Source: Paenibacillus sp. ACRRX
GTDB taxonomy: Bacteria; Bacillota; Bacilli; Paenibacillales; Paenibacillaceae
Assembly: GCF_022346885.1 (NCBI RefSeq)
Contig: NZ_JAKRNK010000002.1
Coordinates: forward strand, 62,001-126,000
Length of the DNA: 64,000 bases
Direction: 5' to 3'
Shown here: positions 53,750 to 63,058 of the stretch, piece after piece
How the letters are laid out: each line of letters opens with the position of its first letter
Numbering within the stretch: position 1 is the first letter of the stretch
The notes under the pieces: generated by a model
Seen by the model: only the letters and a program-made list of their open reading frames with translations
Told to the model about the DNA's origin: nothing
Database searches by the model: none
Translations under genes and position numbers: made by a program

Positions 53750-55141
53750 TTATTCATTCAAGAAAGTCGTCACTCGATTCTGAATTAACTTGGCCACGGC
53801 TTCGGCTGACTTCTGTCCGCTGAAGAAGGCCTTCGATTCATTCGTAATGATCTCGTCAATCTTGGAAGGTCTGAACTCCACCGGATAGATCGCTTCAGCC
53901 AGGAAATGCTCCAACCCTTGAAGATCCTGTGCTGTCACGTCGAATACCTTCCCCTTCAGTGGTCCCATTTCTTGATCTGATATTACCTTGCCCTCCTGCA
54001 GCAGCTCCTGCACTTGTTTCTGATAGACGTGCTTATTTAATGGAAAACCCGCGCTGCCTGCTTTGGCTTGTACTTCATCCGACAACATAAATTTGATGAA
54101 ATCCCATGCTTCCGCTTTAACCTTCGATTTGGCATTCATCCCGATTGTCTTGTAGGTTCTGAAATATCCTCCCGCTTCCTTCCCGTCTGCATGAGGTTTG
54201 GCGTACAGCTTGGACGTAAATTCATATCCCTTTCCATAGTACTCACTCTGCTTCATCGTTCGAATGTAGTCCGCCGGGGAAACAATCGAAGTGTTCCAAA
54301 ATATCGATCGTGATGCTGTCTCCGAAGCCACCTGTTCATCGAATAACGATTTAACTTGATGCAACAGAGCAGTAAAACCTTCTGAATCGAATTTGGCTTC
54401 ACCGTTTGCCTGATCCACATAGGTAGCATATTGATCTTTAACCATTTCATTTAACAAATAATGCGGTTCGCTTAATAAGACTGATTGGTTGTTGGCAGGA
54501 CCCGCATTCTTTAGTTCCTTGGCCACGTCGACGAATTGACTCCAGTTCCAACTTTTATCATTGATCTCCACCCCGCTTTTATTGATCACCGTTTCATTGC
54601 CTGCAAGGCCATACAAGAAGAAGTTCAGCGGTATGCCATAGATCCCCCCGTCTAATTTAACAGCGTCCATAATGTTTGTGAAATATTGGTCTCTCTGAAA
54701 AGACGGATCATGTTCTATCAACTCTCTCATGTTGACCAACAATTGTTTATTCACATATCTTCCTATCGGCAGTAAGTCCATCGCAATGAGATCCGGTCCT
54801 GCGCCAGATAACATGGCCGTATTCGTCGTCTTAATAAACTTTTCGCTATCCTCTTCGCCATGTGCGTCATCACTCTCAACATAACTGAGATCAATCGTAA
54901 TGTTAGGATGTTTGGCTTCATATTTCTTCTTTGCCTGCTTATAAAACTCATCTGGAAAATAGGTGGAGAACACGATCGTTTTTTTCTCCCCGTCCAATTT
55001 CAAATCTGGAGCATTCTTCTCTTTTAGCGTTTCTGTGTTTTTATTTTCGCTTTGTGCCTCGCCCTTACTCGCAGGGGTGCTGCATGCTGAGACCGAAATG
55101 ATGAATAGAATCATTAACATCATGAATAACGTTTTTTTCAT
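53750..55141 (-). CDS. Extracellular solute-binding lipoprotein (sugar ABC importer)
   Basis: About 463 residues, SBP_bac_1 type: lipobox SVSACS near residue 20, then a polar linker and the binding fold (KTIVFSTYFPDEFYKQAKKKYEAKHPNITIDLSYV, GPDLIAMDLLPIGRYVNK, GGIYGIPLNFFLYGLAGN, KVKAEAWDFIKFMLSDEVQAKAG). ATG 55141 follows GGGAAAGGAAGAAGATA. Ligand unknown. Promoter element B lies 44 bases upstream. Confidence 0.87.
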   Translation of the reverse strand: MKKTLFMMLMILFIISVSACSTPASKGEAQSENKNTETLKEKNAPDLKLDGEKKTIVFSTYFPDEFYKQAKKKYEAKHPNITIDLSYVESDDAHGEEDSEKFIKTTNTAMLSGAGPDLIAMDLLPIGRYVNKQLLVNMRELIEHDPSFQRDQYFTNIMDAVKLDGGIYGIPLNFFLYGLAGNETVINKSGVEINDKSWNWSQFVDVAKELKNAGPANNQSVLLSEPHYLLNEMVKDQYATYVDQANGEAKFDSEGFTALLHQVKSLFDEQVASETASRSIFWNTSIVSPADYIRTMKQSEYYGKGYEFTSKLYAKPHADGKEAGGYFRTYKTIGMNAKSKVKAEAWDFIKFMLSDEVQAKAGSAGFPLNKHVYQKQVQELLQEGKVISDQEMGPLKGKVFDVTAQDLQGLEHFLAEAIYPVEFRPSKIDEIITNESKAFFSGQKSAEAVAKLIQNRVTTFLNE

Positions 55142-55184
55142 TATCTTCTTCCTTTCCCTTATGAACATACTGTGCCATGAACCC

Positions 55185-55240
55185 TAGTGTAGTAGGCGAA
55201 TATATGATAAGTAAGATAGACTTATATAGGAGTTGTAAAA
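55185..55240 (-). promoter_or_regulatory. 56-bp repeated promoter element, copy B (before binding protein)
   Basis: Sister of copy A (53523-53578). The first half-site TTACAACTCC is exact, the second is altered (TATATAAGTCTA), and the TATATT -10 and surrounding TTATCATATATTCG are identical. It ends 44 bases before the ATG of the binding-protein gene. Confidence 0.7.
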
Positions 55241-55263
55241 TTTAGATTCAAGCGTACAAATTG

Positions 55264-55295
55264 CAAAAAAAGACCAACTGCAGATGCAGCCGGCC
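55264..55295 (-). terminator. Terminator of the two-component/lipoprotein operon
   Basis: Imperfect hairpin GGCCGGCTGC/GCAGTTGGTC on the minus strand followed by seven T. It lies 15 bases after the stop of the lipoprotein gene and resembles the hairpin at 53605-53636. Confidence 0.75.
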
Positions 55296-55308
55296 ATAAA
55301 TTGTCGCT

Positions 55309-56076
55309 TTACGACTCTGTATAATATTGTAGGAGCGCCATCACGTCTTTACTGAATCCCGCCACCTGCTTTGTCCCCATTTGAACTTGAACACTATATT
55401 TTATCATTTGATTTGCCTTGTTCAAATAATACACTTCCGGTTTATAGCCCCAACGAATCTGTTTCTTATCAAAAGTTAACTGCGATAATGGATCATTTAT
55501 TTTTTTTTGAATGAAACGTTCCGCCACACCATGGACTTCATCCATAAGCAGAGTTGAAACGACATCGTTGTATACAACAGGGGACTGGTCAACATTATTG
55601 ATTCGAAGTACATCGCCATCTCTCGCATTCACAACAATATCAAAAACTTCCCTCGGGTCAGCATCATGAATCAAGGTAACATAGAATACACCGCTTGGTA
55701 TTTTTTTAAGCTCTGCTTCAATGTCAATCTCAAATGCGAACATCTGCCTCGGGCGCGTATGACTCTTATATCCCTTTTCCACCCGATCCAGCAGTTCTTT
55801 CAGCTTCACTTGGTCCACCGCAAGCAACTCGCCAAATTGAACCTCATCGATCGATAATTTCTTATCGTAGTATTTGTTGACCGCCTTCAGACTGACGGTC
55901 TTCACCGCATCCCGCGACAACACGCCTTCATACTGCACTTCATTCTTATTCGGCTCTTTCGTTATCTTCTTCACGATCACCTTATCTTTGGCAATGCCAT
56001 TGAATATGCCTTCACAACCCGTCAGCGACAGCAACACGAATACTGCACCGATGACCATCAGGATTAGCTTATTCAT
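55309..56076 (-). CDS. Lipoprotein of the two-component operon, unknown function
   Basis: About 255 residues with lipobox SLTGCEG near residue 20. The rest is alpha/beta without a motif that I recognise. The frame opens at 56169, but ATG 56076 follows GGAGGAGTTGTTC and overlaps the kinase stop by eight bases. Cotranslation with the kinase suggests it modulates sensing, as accessory lipoproteins such as YycH-like proteins do, but no homology is claimed. Confidence 0.75.
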   Translation of the reverse strand: MNKLILMVIGAVFVLLSLTGCEGIFNGIAKDKVIVKKITKEPNKNEVQYEGVLSRDAVKTVSLKAVNKYYDKKLSIDEVQFGELLAVDQVKLKELLDRVEKGYKSHTRPRQMFAFEIDIEAELKKIPSGVFYVTLIHDADPREVFDIVVNARDGDVLRINNVDQSPVVYNDVVSTLLMDEVHGVAERFIQKKINDPLSQLTFDKKQIRWGYKPEVYYLNKANQMIKYSVQVQMGTKQVAGFSKDVMALLQYYTES

Positions 56077-57517
56077 GAACAACTCCTCCGCCTTTCGGAT
56101 AAATAGGTTCGAAGATAACTCGAATCGTCGTGCCTTCATTTTCTTCACTCGCGACTTCAATGACGGCACCGTGCATCCTTACTACGCTCTGACAAATAGA
56201 GAGTCCTAGTCCCGTCCCCTGATTGCCCCGTGATCTTGCTTTATCTGCCATATAGAACGGCTCGAATATTTTGTCACGATGCGCTGCAGCGATACCCATC
56301 CCTTGATCGATCACTTCCAGCACGTATCGCTCATTCTGACTGATGAGCCGGATCGTAATGCTCTGCTGTAGGGCTGAAGCTTTTAACGCATTATCTACGA
56401 GATTAAAGATCAGTACTTTGATCAGATCCTTGTCCAGCAGTAGCCTGCCGCCTTCATCACAATCAAGGATGATAGCAACCTGCTTCTCCTTCGACATCAT
56501 TTCAAGTGCCGGTTTCATTTCGGTGATGATGGATCCTAGATCTTGTTCTTCTATTTGACTGCGGCCTTCTTGCAACGATATCAAGTCCATCAGCTTATGC
56601 GAAAGCGACTCTAATCGCTTCCCTTCTGTATAAATAACATCCAGACCGTCGAGGAATCGTTCTTCGTTATATTTTGTCGTTCGCAGAAAATTGGCATAAC
56701 CGATAATCGATGTCAACGGTGTCTTTAATTCATGAGTAAAATTATCGATGAATCGCTGCTTCTCTTGATTGTGCCGCTCCAAGACTTGAATCTTGTCCTC
56801 AACAACCGCGGCCATTTCATTAAAATTTCGAGCCAGAATACCAATCTCATCCTTTGATTTCAATGGGACACGTTCCGAAAATCCTCCCCGCGCAATGACT
56901 TGAGCCGTCCGATTCAAGCGATCAATCGGCTTTGTCAGCCCTCTACTAACGAAGAGCATAATCAACATATAGAGGAAACTGGCAGCAATATCCACTTTGG
57001 CGAAGAAGCTATACTGCTCCAAGCGATCCGCGTACAAGGAAGTTACGTCTTTCATGTACGTAAAGACATAGCTTTTATGATTTATATCCGTAATATTCGA
57101 AGTGAACAAGATCGTACGCTGATCGATATCGCGAAGAATATAATGGATCTCATCCACAGCCAGCTTGCTAAGTTCTTCTCGATGGATCGGCATCTTAAAA
57201 TCAACATTGCTGTAGATCGCCTGTTTCTTATCATTCATAATATCTATATACACCTGTTGATCGCGATTTTTCTCTACGAATTCCTTGGCGACATTAGCTA
57301 ATACCGTCTTCTCATAATCAAGCGAATCATAGATTCGAAGAATCGGAACAATCGCGTCGATGCTTGAGTGGATGCTCATATTCTGGCTTAAGGCGCTGTT
57401 GATTACCTGCGACAGGATCTTGTTATGGCTCCGTTCGATCACCAGAATCGAGGCTGCGTTAAAAACGACGACGAAGACTAGGAAAGAAAACAATGAGATC
57501 TTATGCCAAAATTTCAT
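56069..57517 (-). CDS. Sensor histidine kinase with HAMP domain
   Basis: 482 residues: helix 1 (about 8-28), an extracytoplasmic sensor of about 140 residues, helix 2 (about 175-195), HAMP (LTKPIDRLNRTAQVIARGGFSERVPLKSKDEIGILARNFNEMA), HisKA H-box FIDNFTHELKTPLTSIIGY and HATPase_c (NLVDNALKAS, VIDQGMGIA, GTGLGLSI). Starts three bases after the response regulator gene. It likely senses the ligand of the nearby importer or cell-envelope stress. Confidence 0.9.
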   Translation of the reverse strand: MKFWHKISLFSFLVFVVVFNAASILVIERSHNKILSQVINSALSQNMSIHSSIDAIVPILRIYDSLDYEKTVLANVAKEFVEKNRDQQVYIDIMNDKKQAIYSNVDFKMPIHREELSKLAVDEIHYILRDIDQRTILFTSNITDINHKSYVFTYMKDVTSLYADRLEQYSFFAKVDIAASFLYMLIMLFVSRGLTKPIDRLNRTAQVIARGGFSERVPLKSKDEIGILARNFNEMAAVVEDKIQVLERHNQEKQRFIDNFTHELKTPLTSIIGYANFLRTTKYNEERFLDGLDVIYTEGKRLESLSHKLMDLISLQEGRSQIEEQDLGSIITEMKPALEMMSKEKQVAIILDCDEGGRLLLDKDLIKVLIFNLVDNALKASALQQSITIRLISQNERYVLEVIDQGMGIAAAHRDKIFEPFYMADKARSRGNQGTGLGLSICQSVVRMHGAVIEVASEENEGTTIRVIFEPIYPKGGGVVHE

Positions 57518-57520
57518 GGA

Positions 57521-58177
57521 TCAATCCTCCAGTCGGTAACCGACCTTGTAAACAGTCTTAATATGATCCTGAAGCTGAAGCTTCTTGCGCACCGATTTGA
57601 TATGCATATCGACCGTTCTTGTTTCGCCGTAATAATCCCCACCCCATACGTTATCGATGAACTGCTCTCTGGAGAGGGCGATATTCTTATTTTTCAGCAG
57701 CACAACCATCAACTCGTATTCTTTCGGGGTTAGTTCAACTGGCTCCCCCTGAAGGGTTATTTCTCGTTTATCCAAGTCGATTTGAATGTTTTGGAACTTT
57801 ATGACGCGTTCATCTTTACCGTATCTGCGTAATACAGTTTCAATCCTGGCGAGGAGTTCAATCCCTTCAAAGGGCTTGACCATGTAGTCGTCGGCCCCCA
57901 GCTTCAGTCCGTTGACTTTGTCGTAAACCGAGTTTTTTGCCGTCAGAAAAATGACCGGTATACAGTAGGGTTGAATTTTTTCCATTAGAGCAAACCCGTC
58001 GAGCAGGGGAATCATGACGTCAAGCAGGATCAGATCGTATTTCTCTTGCTTTATCGCCTCCAGTGCCGCCAAGCCATCGTATACTTCAGTCGTTATGTAA
58101 TTCACAATATTGAGGTTCATTTTAATAATTTGGGATATATGGATATCATCTTCAACGATTAAAATCTTTTTCTGCAT
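57521..58177 (-). CDS. OmpR/PhoB-family response regulator
   Basis: 218 residues: receiver with VEDD, phospho-acceptor in LILLDVMIPLLDG, LTAKNS and KPFEG; winged-helix output ELTPKEYELMVVLLKNKNIALSREQFIDNVWGGDYYGETRTVDMHIKSVRKKL...YKVGYRLE. First gene of the operon. The repeated elements at 53523-53578 and 55185-55240 are good candidates for its binding sites. Confidence 0.92.
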   Translation of the reverse strand: MQKKILIVEDDIHISQIIKMNLNIVNYITTEVYDGLAALEAIKQEKYDLILLDVMIPLLDGFALMEKIQPYCIPVIFLTAKNSVYDKVNGLKLGADDYMVKPFEGIELLARIETVLRRYGKDERVIKFQNIQIDLDKREITLQGEPVELTPKEYELMVVLLKNKNIALSREQFIDNVWGGDYYGETRTVDMHIKSVRKKLQLQDHIKTVYKVGYRLED

Positions 58178-58493
58178 ATTTAGAAATCTCCTAATTCATC
58201 AAATATGTAATCACCCGATATCATTGTAACATTAACCGCTCCTAGGTCAGATCATGTTAAACGATTTATCTAAAGGTGGAATTAGTATAAATGGGTTGGT
58301 AATTCGAGTCAAACGTGATGTCTAGAGTATATGTCTTCTTTGGTGGTCGTTGATCGGTCCTTGAATAGTAAACTCATATTGACTTCTTTTATATTTGGAC
58401 TTTTTAATCTTCCATATGCCTATTACTTTCTCGAAAAATTGACATAGATTAAAGATGTGTTCTCAGTTCCTTTATTAGAGTGGAGTGATAACA
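58178..58493. other. Divergent region between response regulator and DUF1036 genes
   Basis: About 316 bases without a gene. It holds CCTAGGTCAGATC (58241-58253), sharing 11 bases with the MerR dyad of the RND promoter, though the second half is not conserved, so this may be chance. Confidence 0.35.
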
Positions 58494-58991
58494 GTGGGTT
58501 TTTATGTTCGAAATAGTACGCCTAACCCGATATATGTTGCAGTCGGGTATTATGATGCAGGTTGTAGCCCTGTCACCTACACTAAGGTTGGCTGGTACCG
58601 TATTACTCCTGGAAGAAGTTCGCTTTTAGTGACTGGCTCCTCTGTTAATCAAACTTACTATGTTTATGCATACGACACTTTTAACAATGTGTGGGACGGT
58701 AATTATTTCACTTATGTGCCTACAACAGCATTCTCCATGTGCTGGATCGAAAGATGTCAAGGTGCGGGCTGTAGAAGAGTAGGCTTCGATAGAGTTGATG
58801 TCGGCAATTTCATAAACTTCACATTAAACCTTATAAATAGCACTAACGGTACATCTATCCCAAGAAATACTAGAGTGTCCAAAAAGAGAAAACCAAAATT
58901 TATATTAAGTAGACTCAGCCTCAAAAAATTACCAGGTAAATTAGGTAAGCTGGGCAAGATTGTAAGACCATTATATGGTAGATTGAAGTAG
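58494..58991 (+). CDS. DUF1036-like protein with basic C-terminal tail
   Basis: About 165 residues. Residues 1-110 match the DUF1036 pattern (FYVRNSTPNPIYVAVGYYDAG, KVGWYRITPGRSSLLV, YYVYAYDTFNNVWDGNYFTYV, AFSMCW). No signal peptide. The last 45 residues are lysine/arginine-rich and amphipathic (SKKRKPKFIL, SLKKLPGKLGKLGK), which is not part of the family. GTG 58494 lies eight bases after TGGAG. One of few plus-strand genes here. Confidence 0.75.
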   Translation: MGFYVRNSTPNPIYVAVGYYDAGCSPVTYTKVGWYRITPGRSSLLVTGSSVNQTYYVYAYDTFNNVWDGNYFTYVPTTAFSMCWIERCQGAGCRRVGFDRVDVGNFINFTLNLINSTNGTSIPRNTRVSKKRKPKFILSRLSLKKLPGKLGKLGKIVRPLYGRLK

Positions 58992-59102
58992 ATTTTTAGA
59001 AGTACACATCCCGAAAACCGCAGCATACGATATTCGACTTCGCTAGCGGGCGGAGTAGTCTGTCAGGTATATTTTCACATCAATTTCAGTTATTATAAAG
59101 CG

Positions 59103-59131
59103 AAAGGCTGCCATTTCTGCTGGCAGCCTTT
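59103..59131. terminator. Bidirectional terminator between convergent genes
   Basis: Perfect 11-base arms AAAGGCTGCCA (59103-59113) and complement (59121-59131), between the plus-strand DUF1036 gene and the minus-strand UvrA-like gene. Short T-runs flank both sides. Confidence 0.7.
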
Positions 59132-59221
59132 GATCTCGTGCTCTTAAATTGAACTTCTATAAGCTATTCTTAAATGCCATTTATTTTCATATTTCACACA
59201 TTACTATGAGGCTAAAATGTA

Positions 59222-61477
59222 TTACATCATGTATTTTCCCGTAATCGAGTGCTCAGCATCAATGATTTGCGAAGGTGTACCTTCGAAAACGACTTGGCCA
59301 CCCTTACTACCTCCATCTGGTCCCATGTCGATGATCCAATCCGCTTGGCTGATCACTTCAAGGTTGTGTTCGATGACGATCACCGTATTGCCAGCATCTA
59401 CGAGACGGTTCATAATCTTGAGAAGATGCCCGATATCTGACATATGGAGACCGGTCGTTGGCTCGTCCATCATGTAGATGCTGCCCTTCTTATGAAGCTC
59501 GCTTGCCAGTTTGATGCGTTGGCATTCCCCGCCCGATAGCGTGCTGAGTGGCTGGCCAAGCGTAATATAGTCCAGCCCGACATCACTCATCGCCTGAAGC
59601 TTGCGCACGACTTCTTTTAGCTGGAAAAACTCCAATGCCTGCTCCACCGTCATCTCCAGTACTTCTGCAATTGATTTGCCATGCAGCTTATACTCAAGCA
59701 CCTCTTCCTTAAACCGTCTCCCTTCACATACCTCACACGGCAGCTTGACACTTTCAAGGAATGCAAGGTCTGTATACACTGCACCTAGACCTTGACAGTT
59801 CTCGCATGCACCTTTGGAGTTGAAGCTGAACAAACCTTGGCTGACCTTGTTTGCGGAAGCAAACGCCTTGCGCACATCATCCATAATCCCCGTGTAAGTA
59901 GCGGGATTTGAGCGTGTTGACACGCCTACTGCGGATTGATCGATGACTATCGCATCCGGATGCTGGCTAAGGAACACTTCGTTAATTAACGTACTCTTGC
60001 CCGATCCGGCGACTCCTGTAACTACTGTCAGCACTCCAGTTGGAATATTTACGCTAACGTTCTGCAGGTTGTGTAAAGTGGCATCCTTGATCGTTAGCTT
60101 ACCGGTCGGCTGCCTGCAATCATGCTTCAACTGGAGCGGTCGCTTCATATGGGTACCTGTCAGTGTATCTGCCTCCAGTAGGCCTAGATAGCTGCCCTCA
60201 TACACAATGGTACCACCACGACTGCCAGCGCGAGGCCCAACGTCAACGATATGATCCGCCACCTTGATCACATCGGGATCGTGCTCAACGACAATTATGG
60301 TATTCCCCTTATCGCGCAGCTTCTGAAGCAATTCGTTTAACCGGTGTACATCACGGGGATGTAAACCGACGCTGGGCTCATCGAAGATATAAGTGACATC
60401 GACCAGACTGCCGCTCAGGTGCTTCACCATCTTGACGCGCTGCGACTCGCCGCCGGACAATGTATCCGTCTCACGGTCCAGAGTTAAATAGTCAAGTCCG
60501 ATATCCACTAGATGCTGCAACCGATCTGCTAGTGACTTAACGACCGGCGCGGCGACAGAATCGTCAATCTCCCGAATGACTCGAATGAGCTGCCCGACCT
60601 CCATGGCGGACATCTCCGCAATGTTGAATCCATTGACTTTGCAGCTGAGTGCGGCCTGACAAAGTCTCGCACCGTGGCAGCTGGAGCAAGAACCCTCGGT
60701 GATGTACGGTGCAACAGCTTTTTGTGTGCGCTCAGACTTCGCCTTCACATCCTGCTTGATATATTTGTTCGTGAACTTCTCGATGACGCCTTCAACTGTA
60801 ATATTTGTTGCCTTCCCGGCGAAATCCATCTTCACTTTCCTAGCCTTGCCGTACAGCAACTGCTCCAGTTCCTCATCTGAATAATCACTTAGCTTCTTGT
60901 CCAGATCGTAGTCCCCCGACTGCACGATCATATTCCAATCCCAGCCGCCCACCGCATAATCCGGCAGCATAATTGCCCCTTCGTTCAACGACTTTGACTT
61001 GTCTACCGCCTTCTTCATGTCAACGGCTAGTTTGCGACCGATCCCGTTGCACTCGGGACACATGCCTTGCGGATCGTTAAACGAGAACATGTTCGTATGT
61101 CCAACATACGGCTGACCTATTCGGGAGAAGAGAAGCCGGAGAATGGGAGAGATATCGGTAATCGTGCCCATAGTGGAATGGGAACCGCCGCCGAGCCGCT
61201 TCTGGTCCACAATAACAACCATGCTTAGATTCTCAATCGCGTCCGCATCTGGCTGTGGATAACGCGGCAGGAAATTGCGCACAAACATGCTGAAGTTCTC
61301 ATTCAGCAAACGCGTGGATTCTGCGGCAATCGTATCGAAGACGATCGATGACTTGCCTGATCCGGATACCCCGGTGAAAATTGTGATCTTTCGCTTGGGA
61401 ATGCGCAAGGATACGTTCTTGAGATTATTTTCCCTCGCCGCCGAGATTACGATATATTCCTGTTTAGATTCGCTCAT
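59222..61477 (-). CDS. Short UvrA-like ABC ATPase (UvrA2/drug-resistance type)
   Basis: 751 residues, clearly shorter than UvrA (about 940-960). Both ATPase halves are complete: Walker A GVSGSGKSS and GVAGSGKST, signatures LSGGESQR and LSGGECQR, Walker B FDEPSVGLHP and MDEPTTGLH. Zinc-binding pairs CPECNGIG, CSSCHGARLC, CENCQGLG and CEVCEG are present. The UvrB-binding insert appears missing. Such UvrA2-like proteins occur in resistance to DNA-binding drugs. Start ATG 61477; monocistronic. Confidence 0.88.
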   Translation of the reverse strand: MSESKQEYIVISAARENNLKNVSLRIPKRKITIFTGVSGSGKSSIVFDTIAAESTRLLNENFSMFVRNFLPRYPQPDADAIENLSMVVIVDQKRLGGGSHSTMGTITDISPILRLLFSRIGQPYVGHTNMFSFNDPQGMCPECNGIGRKLAVDMKKAVDKSKSLNEGAIMLPDYAVGGWDWNMIVQSGDYDLDKKLSDYSDEELEQLLYGKARKVKMDFAGKATNITVEGVIEKFTNKYIKQDVKAKSERTQKAVAPYITEGSCSSCHGARLCQAALSCKVNGFNIAEMSAMEVGQLIRVIREIDDSVAAPVVKSLADRLQHLVDIGLDYLTLDRETDTLSGGESQRVKMVKHLSGSLVDVTYIFDEPSVGLHPRDVHRLNELLQKLRDKGNTIIVVEHDPDVIKVADHIVDVGPRAGSRGGTIVYEGSYLGLLEADTLTGTHMKRPLQLKHDCRQPTGKLTIKDATLHNLQNVSVNIPTGVLTVVTGVAGSGKSTLINEVFLSQHPDAIVIDQSAVGVSTRSNPATYTGIMDDVRKAFASANKVSQGLFSFNSKGACENCQGLGAVYTDLAFLESVKLPCEVCEGRRFKEEVLEYKLHGKSIAEVLEMTVEQALEFFQLKEVVRKLQAMSDVGLDYITLGQPLSTLSGGECQRIKLASELHKKGSIYMMDEPTTGLHMSDIGHLLKIMNRLVDAGNTVIVIEHNLEVISQADWIIDMGPDGGSKGGQVVFEGTPSQIIDAEHSITGKYMM

Positions 61478-61536
61478 GCTTTACATCCTCCCAGTCGTGT
61501 TAATTAGATGATTAGAGATGGCTTTCCCCTCAAACA

Positions 61537-61573
61537 CATAACCGGCCGCATGTAGGTTGCAGCCGGTTATGTC
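61537..61573 (-). terminator. Terminator of the second ArsR-SRPBCC cassette
   Basis: Perfect 11-base arms ACATAACCGGC (61537-61547) and complement (61563-61573). On the minus strand GTGTTTGAG follows, a weak U-run. It ends about 60 bases after the SRPBCC stop. Confidence 0.65.
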
Positions 61574-61635
61574 TTGTCTAGCAGAACTCAGCTACCGTAC
61601 CCACTAATTCGCCAATGGAAAGAGAGAAATATTAG

Positions 61636-62034
61636 CTATTGTTCCAACACCTTTTCGAGCTTGGCGCACCAACCACTCCAGCCATACTTGGCACCTTCGA
61701 GCCCTTGAGCATTTGAGAATCCGGTTTGCTCAAGATGAAGGTTAACCTTTCCATCTTCTAAAGCCTGTAACGTCCAAACAACTGTATGCTGCTCTCCTGC
61801 GCTGGCCCAAGTGTAGGACAAACAGTTTGGCTCGTCCACGATAATCACTTCACCTTCAATAACTCCGTCCCACCATTCGTTCGGCTCAGTGCGGAACTGA
61901 AAACGGTATCCAACAACAGGCTTAAAATCATTCTCCATGACCCATTTGGCAAGCTCGCTTGGATCAGTTAAGGCAGACCAAAGCTTCTCGATCGATGTCG
62001 AGTATTGAAAATCTAAGGATAATGTTAAACTCAT
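61636..62034 (-). CDS. SRPBCC (AHSA1-like) domain protein, copy 2
   Basis: 132 residues, highly similar to copy 1 at 172-591 (same MSLTLSLDFQY opening and EKVLEQ end) but without its eight-residue insert, so LAKWVMENDFKP is uninterrupted. ATG 62034 follows GAGGAGGAACAAGA and overlaps the old ArsR stop (ATGA). The frame can be extended to 62085 only within the ArsR remnant. Its regulator gene is broken, so it may be constitutively expressed from the retained promoter. Confidence 0.83.
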   Translation of the reverse strand: MSLTLSLDFQYSTSIEKLWSALTDPSELAKWVMENDFKPVVGYRFQFRTEPNEWWDGVIEGEVIIVDEPNCLSYTWASAGEQHTVVWTLQALEDGKVNLHLEQTGFSNAQGLEGAKYGWSGWCAKLEKVLEQ

Positions 62035-62363
62035 TCTTGTTCCTCCTCTAATAAGTGGTTTAGGCGCAGCATATTCACACGCCAAACTTGTGGTAGAAAG
62101 CTAGCCAATCTTGAATTTATTTTAAAGGTGAGGCATTTAGCCTAAACCATGTTTCTCTGCCTACTTTACAGTTAAGTACAACTCCGGCATCTTTAAGCAT
62201 TGTCAATGCTTGGATACCGCAATCCAGCCCACTTGAAACAGTGTCGGTTAACTCATGAAGCGGTAACTCCTCCGCTTCTGCAAACAGACAGATGAATCAG
62301 TCGGTGCCTAGTTGGATCGGTAATCGCGTCAAACATATCCCGCAACTGGTTGTTCTCACGCAC
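62031..62363 (-). pseudogene. ArsR-family repressor, decayed copy
   Basis: From GTG 62363 the minus strand reads VRENNQLRDMFDAITDPTRH then shifts frame; later frames give AEAEELPLHELTDTVSSG and, at the end, NMLRLNHLLEEEQE-stop. These align piecewise with the ArsR at 588-920. The recognition helix region is scrambled by frameshifts, so no functional repressor is made. The last four bases still overlap the SRPBCC start. Confidence 0.85.
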
Positions 62364-62477
62364 AACTGCCTCTCTCCTAAATATTATTTCCAAGGAACAA
62401 CCGATAATTTCACCATCTCCCTAAAGTAGGCGGTAGTTCTAACGCAGCGCCCACGAAGCGAGAACAGCTAATTCGAC

Positions 62478-62527
62478 ACCATTTAGTGACGTTTTGATTA
62501 TAGGACACCATTTAGTGTCATGTCAAC
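62478..62527 (-). promoter_or_regulatory. Promoter of the decayed ArsR-SRPBCC cassette
   Basis: Minus-strand TTGACA (62527-62522), 18 bases, TATAAT (62503-62498), with CACCATTTAGTG at 62507-62518 and 62478-62489, spaced 29 bases, exactly as in the first cassette. Conservation despite the repressor's decay suggests the ArsR encoded at 588-920 may still act here. Confidence 0.65.
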
Positions 62528-63058
62528 TATTAATATAATCCCCCCTTTGGCTCCTACATTACTAGTAAGAAGCCTCAGCACGACAATGCCGAGGCTTTAT
62601 GATCATAACTTAGAGTTTCTTAAGTACTAATACTGTTTAGTTACTATCATACGGTTCTGCAAACTGCCTGAAAACGTGAAGAAGCTGCCGACACACGATC
62701 GGCAGCTTCTTCAGATTTCCCATTTATGATTTTTTTCCCAGGTCATCCCCATTGTCAAAACCCTTTTTAATATTGAAATACTATTATTCTAATCTTATCG
62801 TATTTTGTACATATGTATAAAATATAAATAAATCCACTGACCAACAGTTTCATAAGGTTTTATGCGCTGCATCCGATACATGAACTGTGGCTAATACCAC
62901 CCTGAAGACATATCACCGCTACGCTTACTGCTAAACTTTATTCAGCATGCAGAGCAAAGATATGCCTTGGGGTGGGCCAGCTTTACATTAACAAACTATA
63001 TGATCACTTTTTCTCTTGATGTGAATGTGTCCAGTCTTTAACATGTTTCACGAATCTT
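62528..63058. other. Intergenic stretch with two hairpins
   Basis: No gene seen in 530 bases. It has inverted repeats AAGCCTC/GAGGCTT near 62571-62598 and a perfect 13-base pair of arms, GAAGAAGCTGCCG (62678-62690) and its complement (62700-62712). The second could end the nonribosomal synthetase transcript coming from the right. Confidence 0.45.

Noticed and set aside
53523..55240. The repeated 56-bp element as an insertion-sequence end or REP repeat
   Set aside because: Both copies are in the same orientation, sit at comparable distances before genes and contain promoter features; no target duplications or transposase are near.
61855..62363. Second ArsR gene as an intact gene
   Set aside because: The coding segments lie in different frames and the recognition helix is not continuous.
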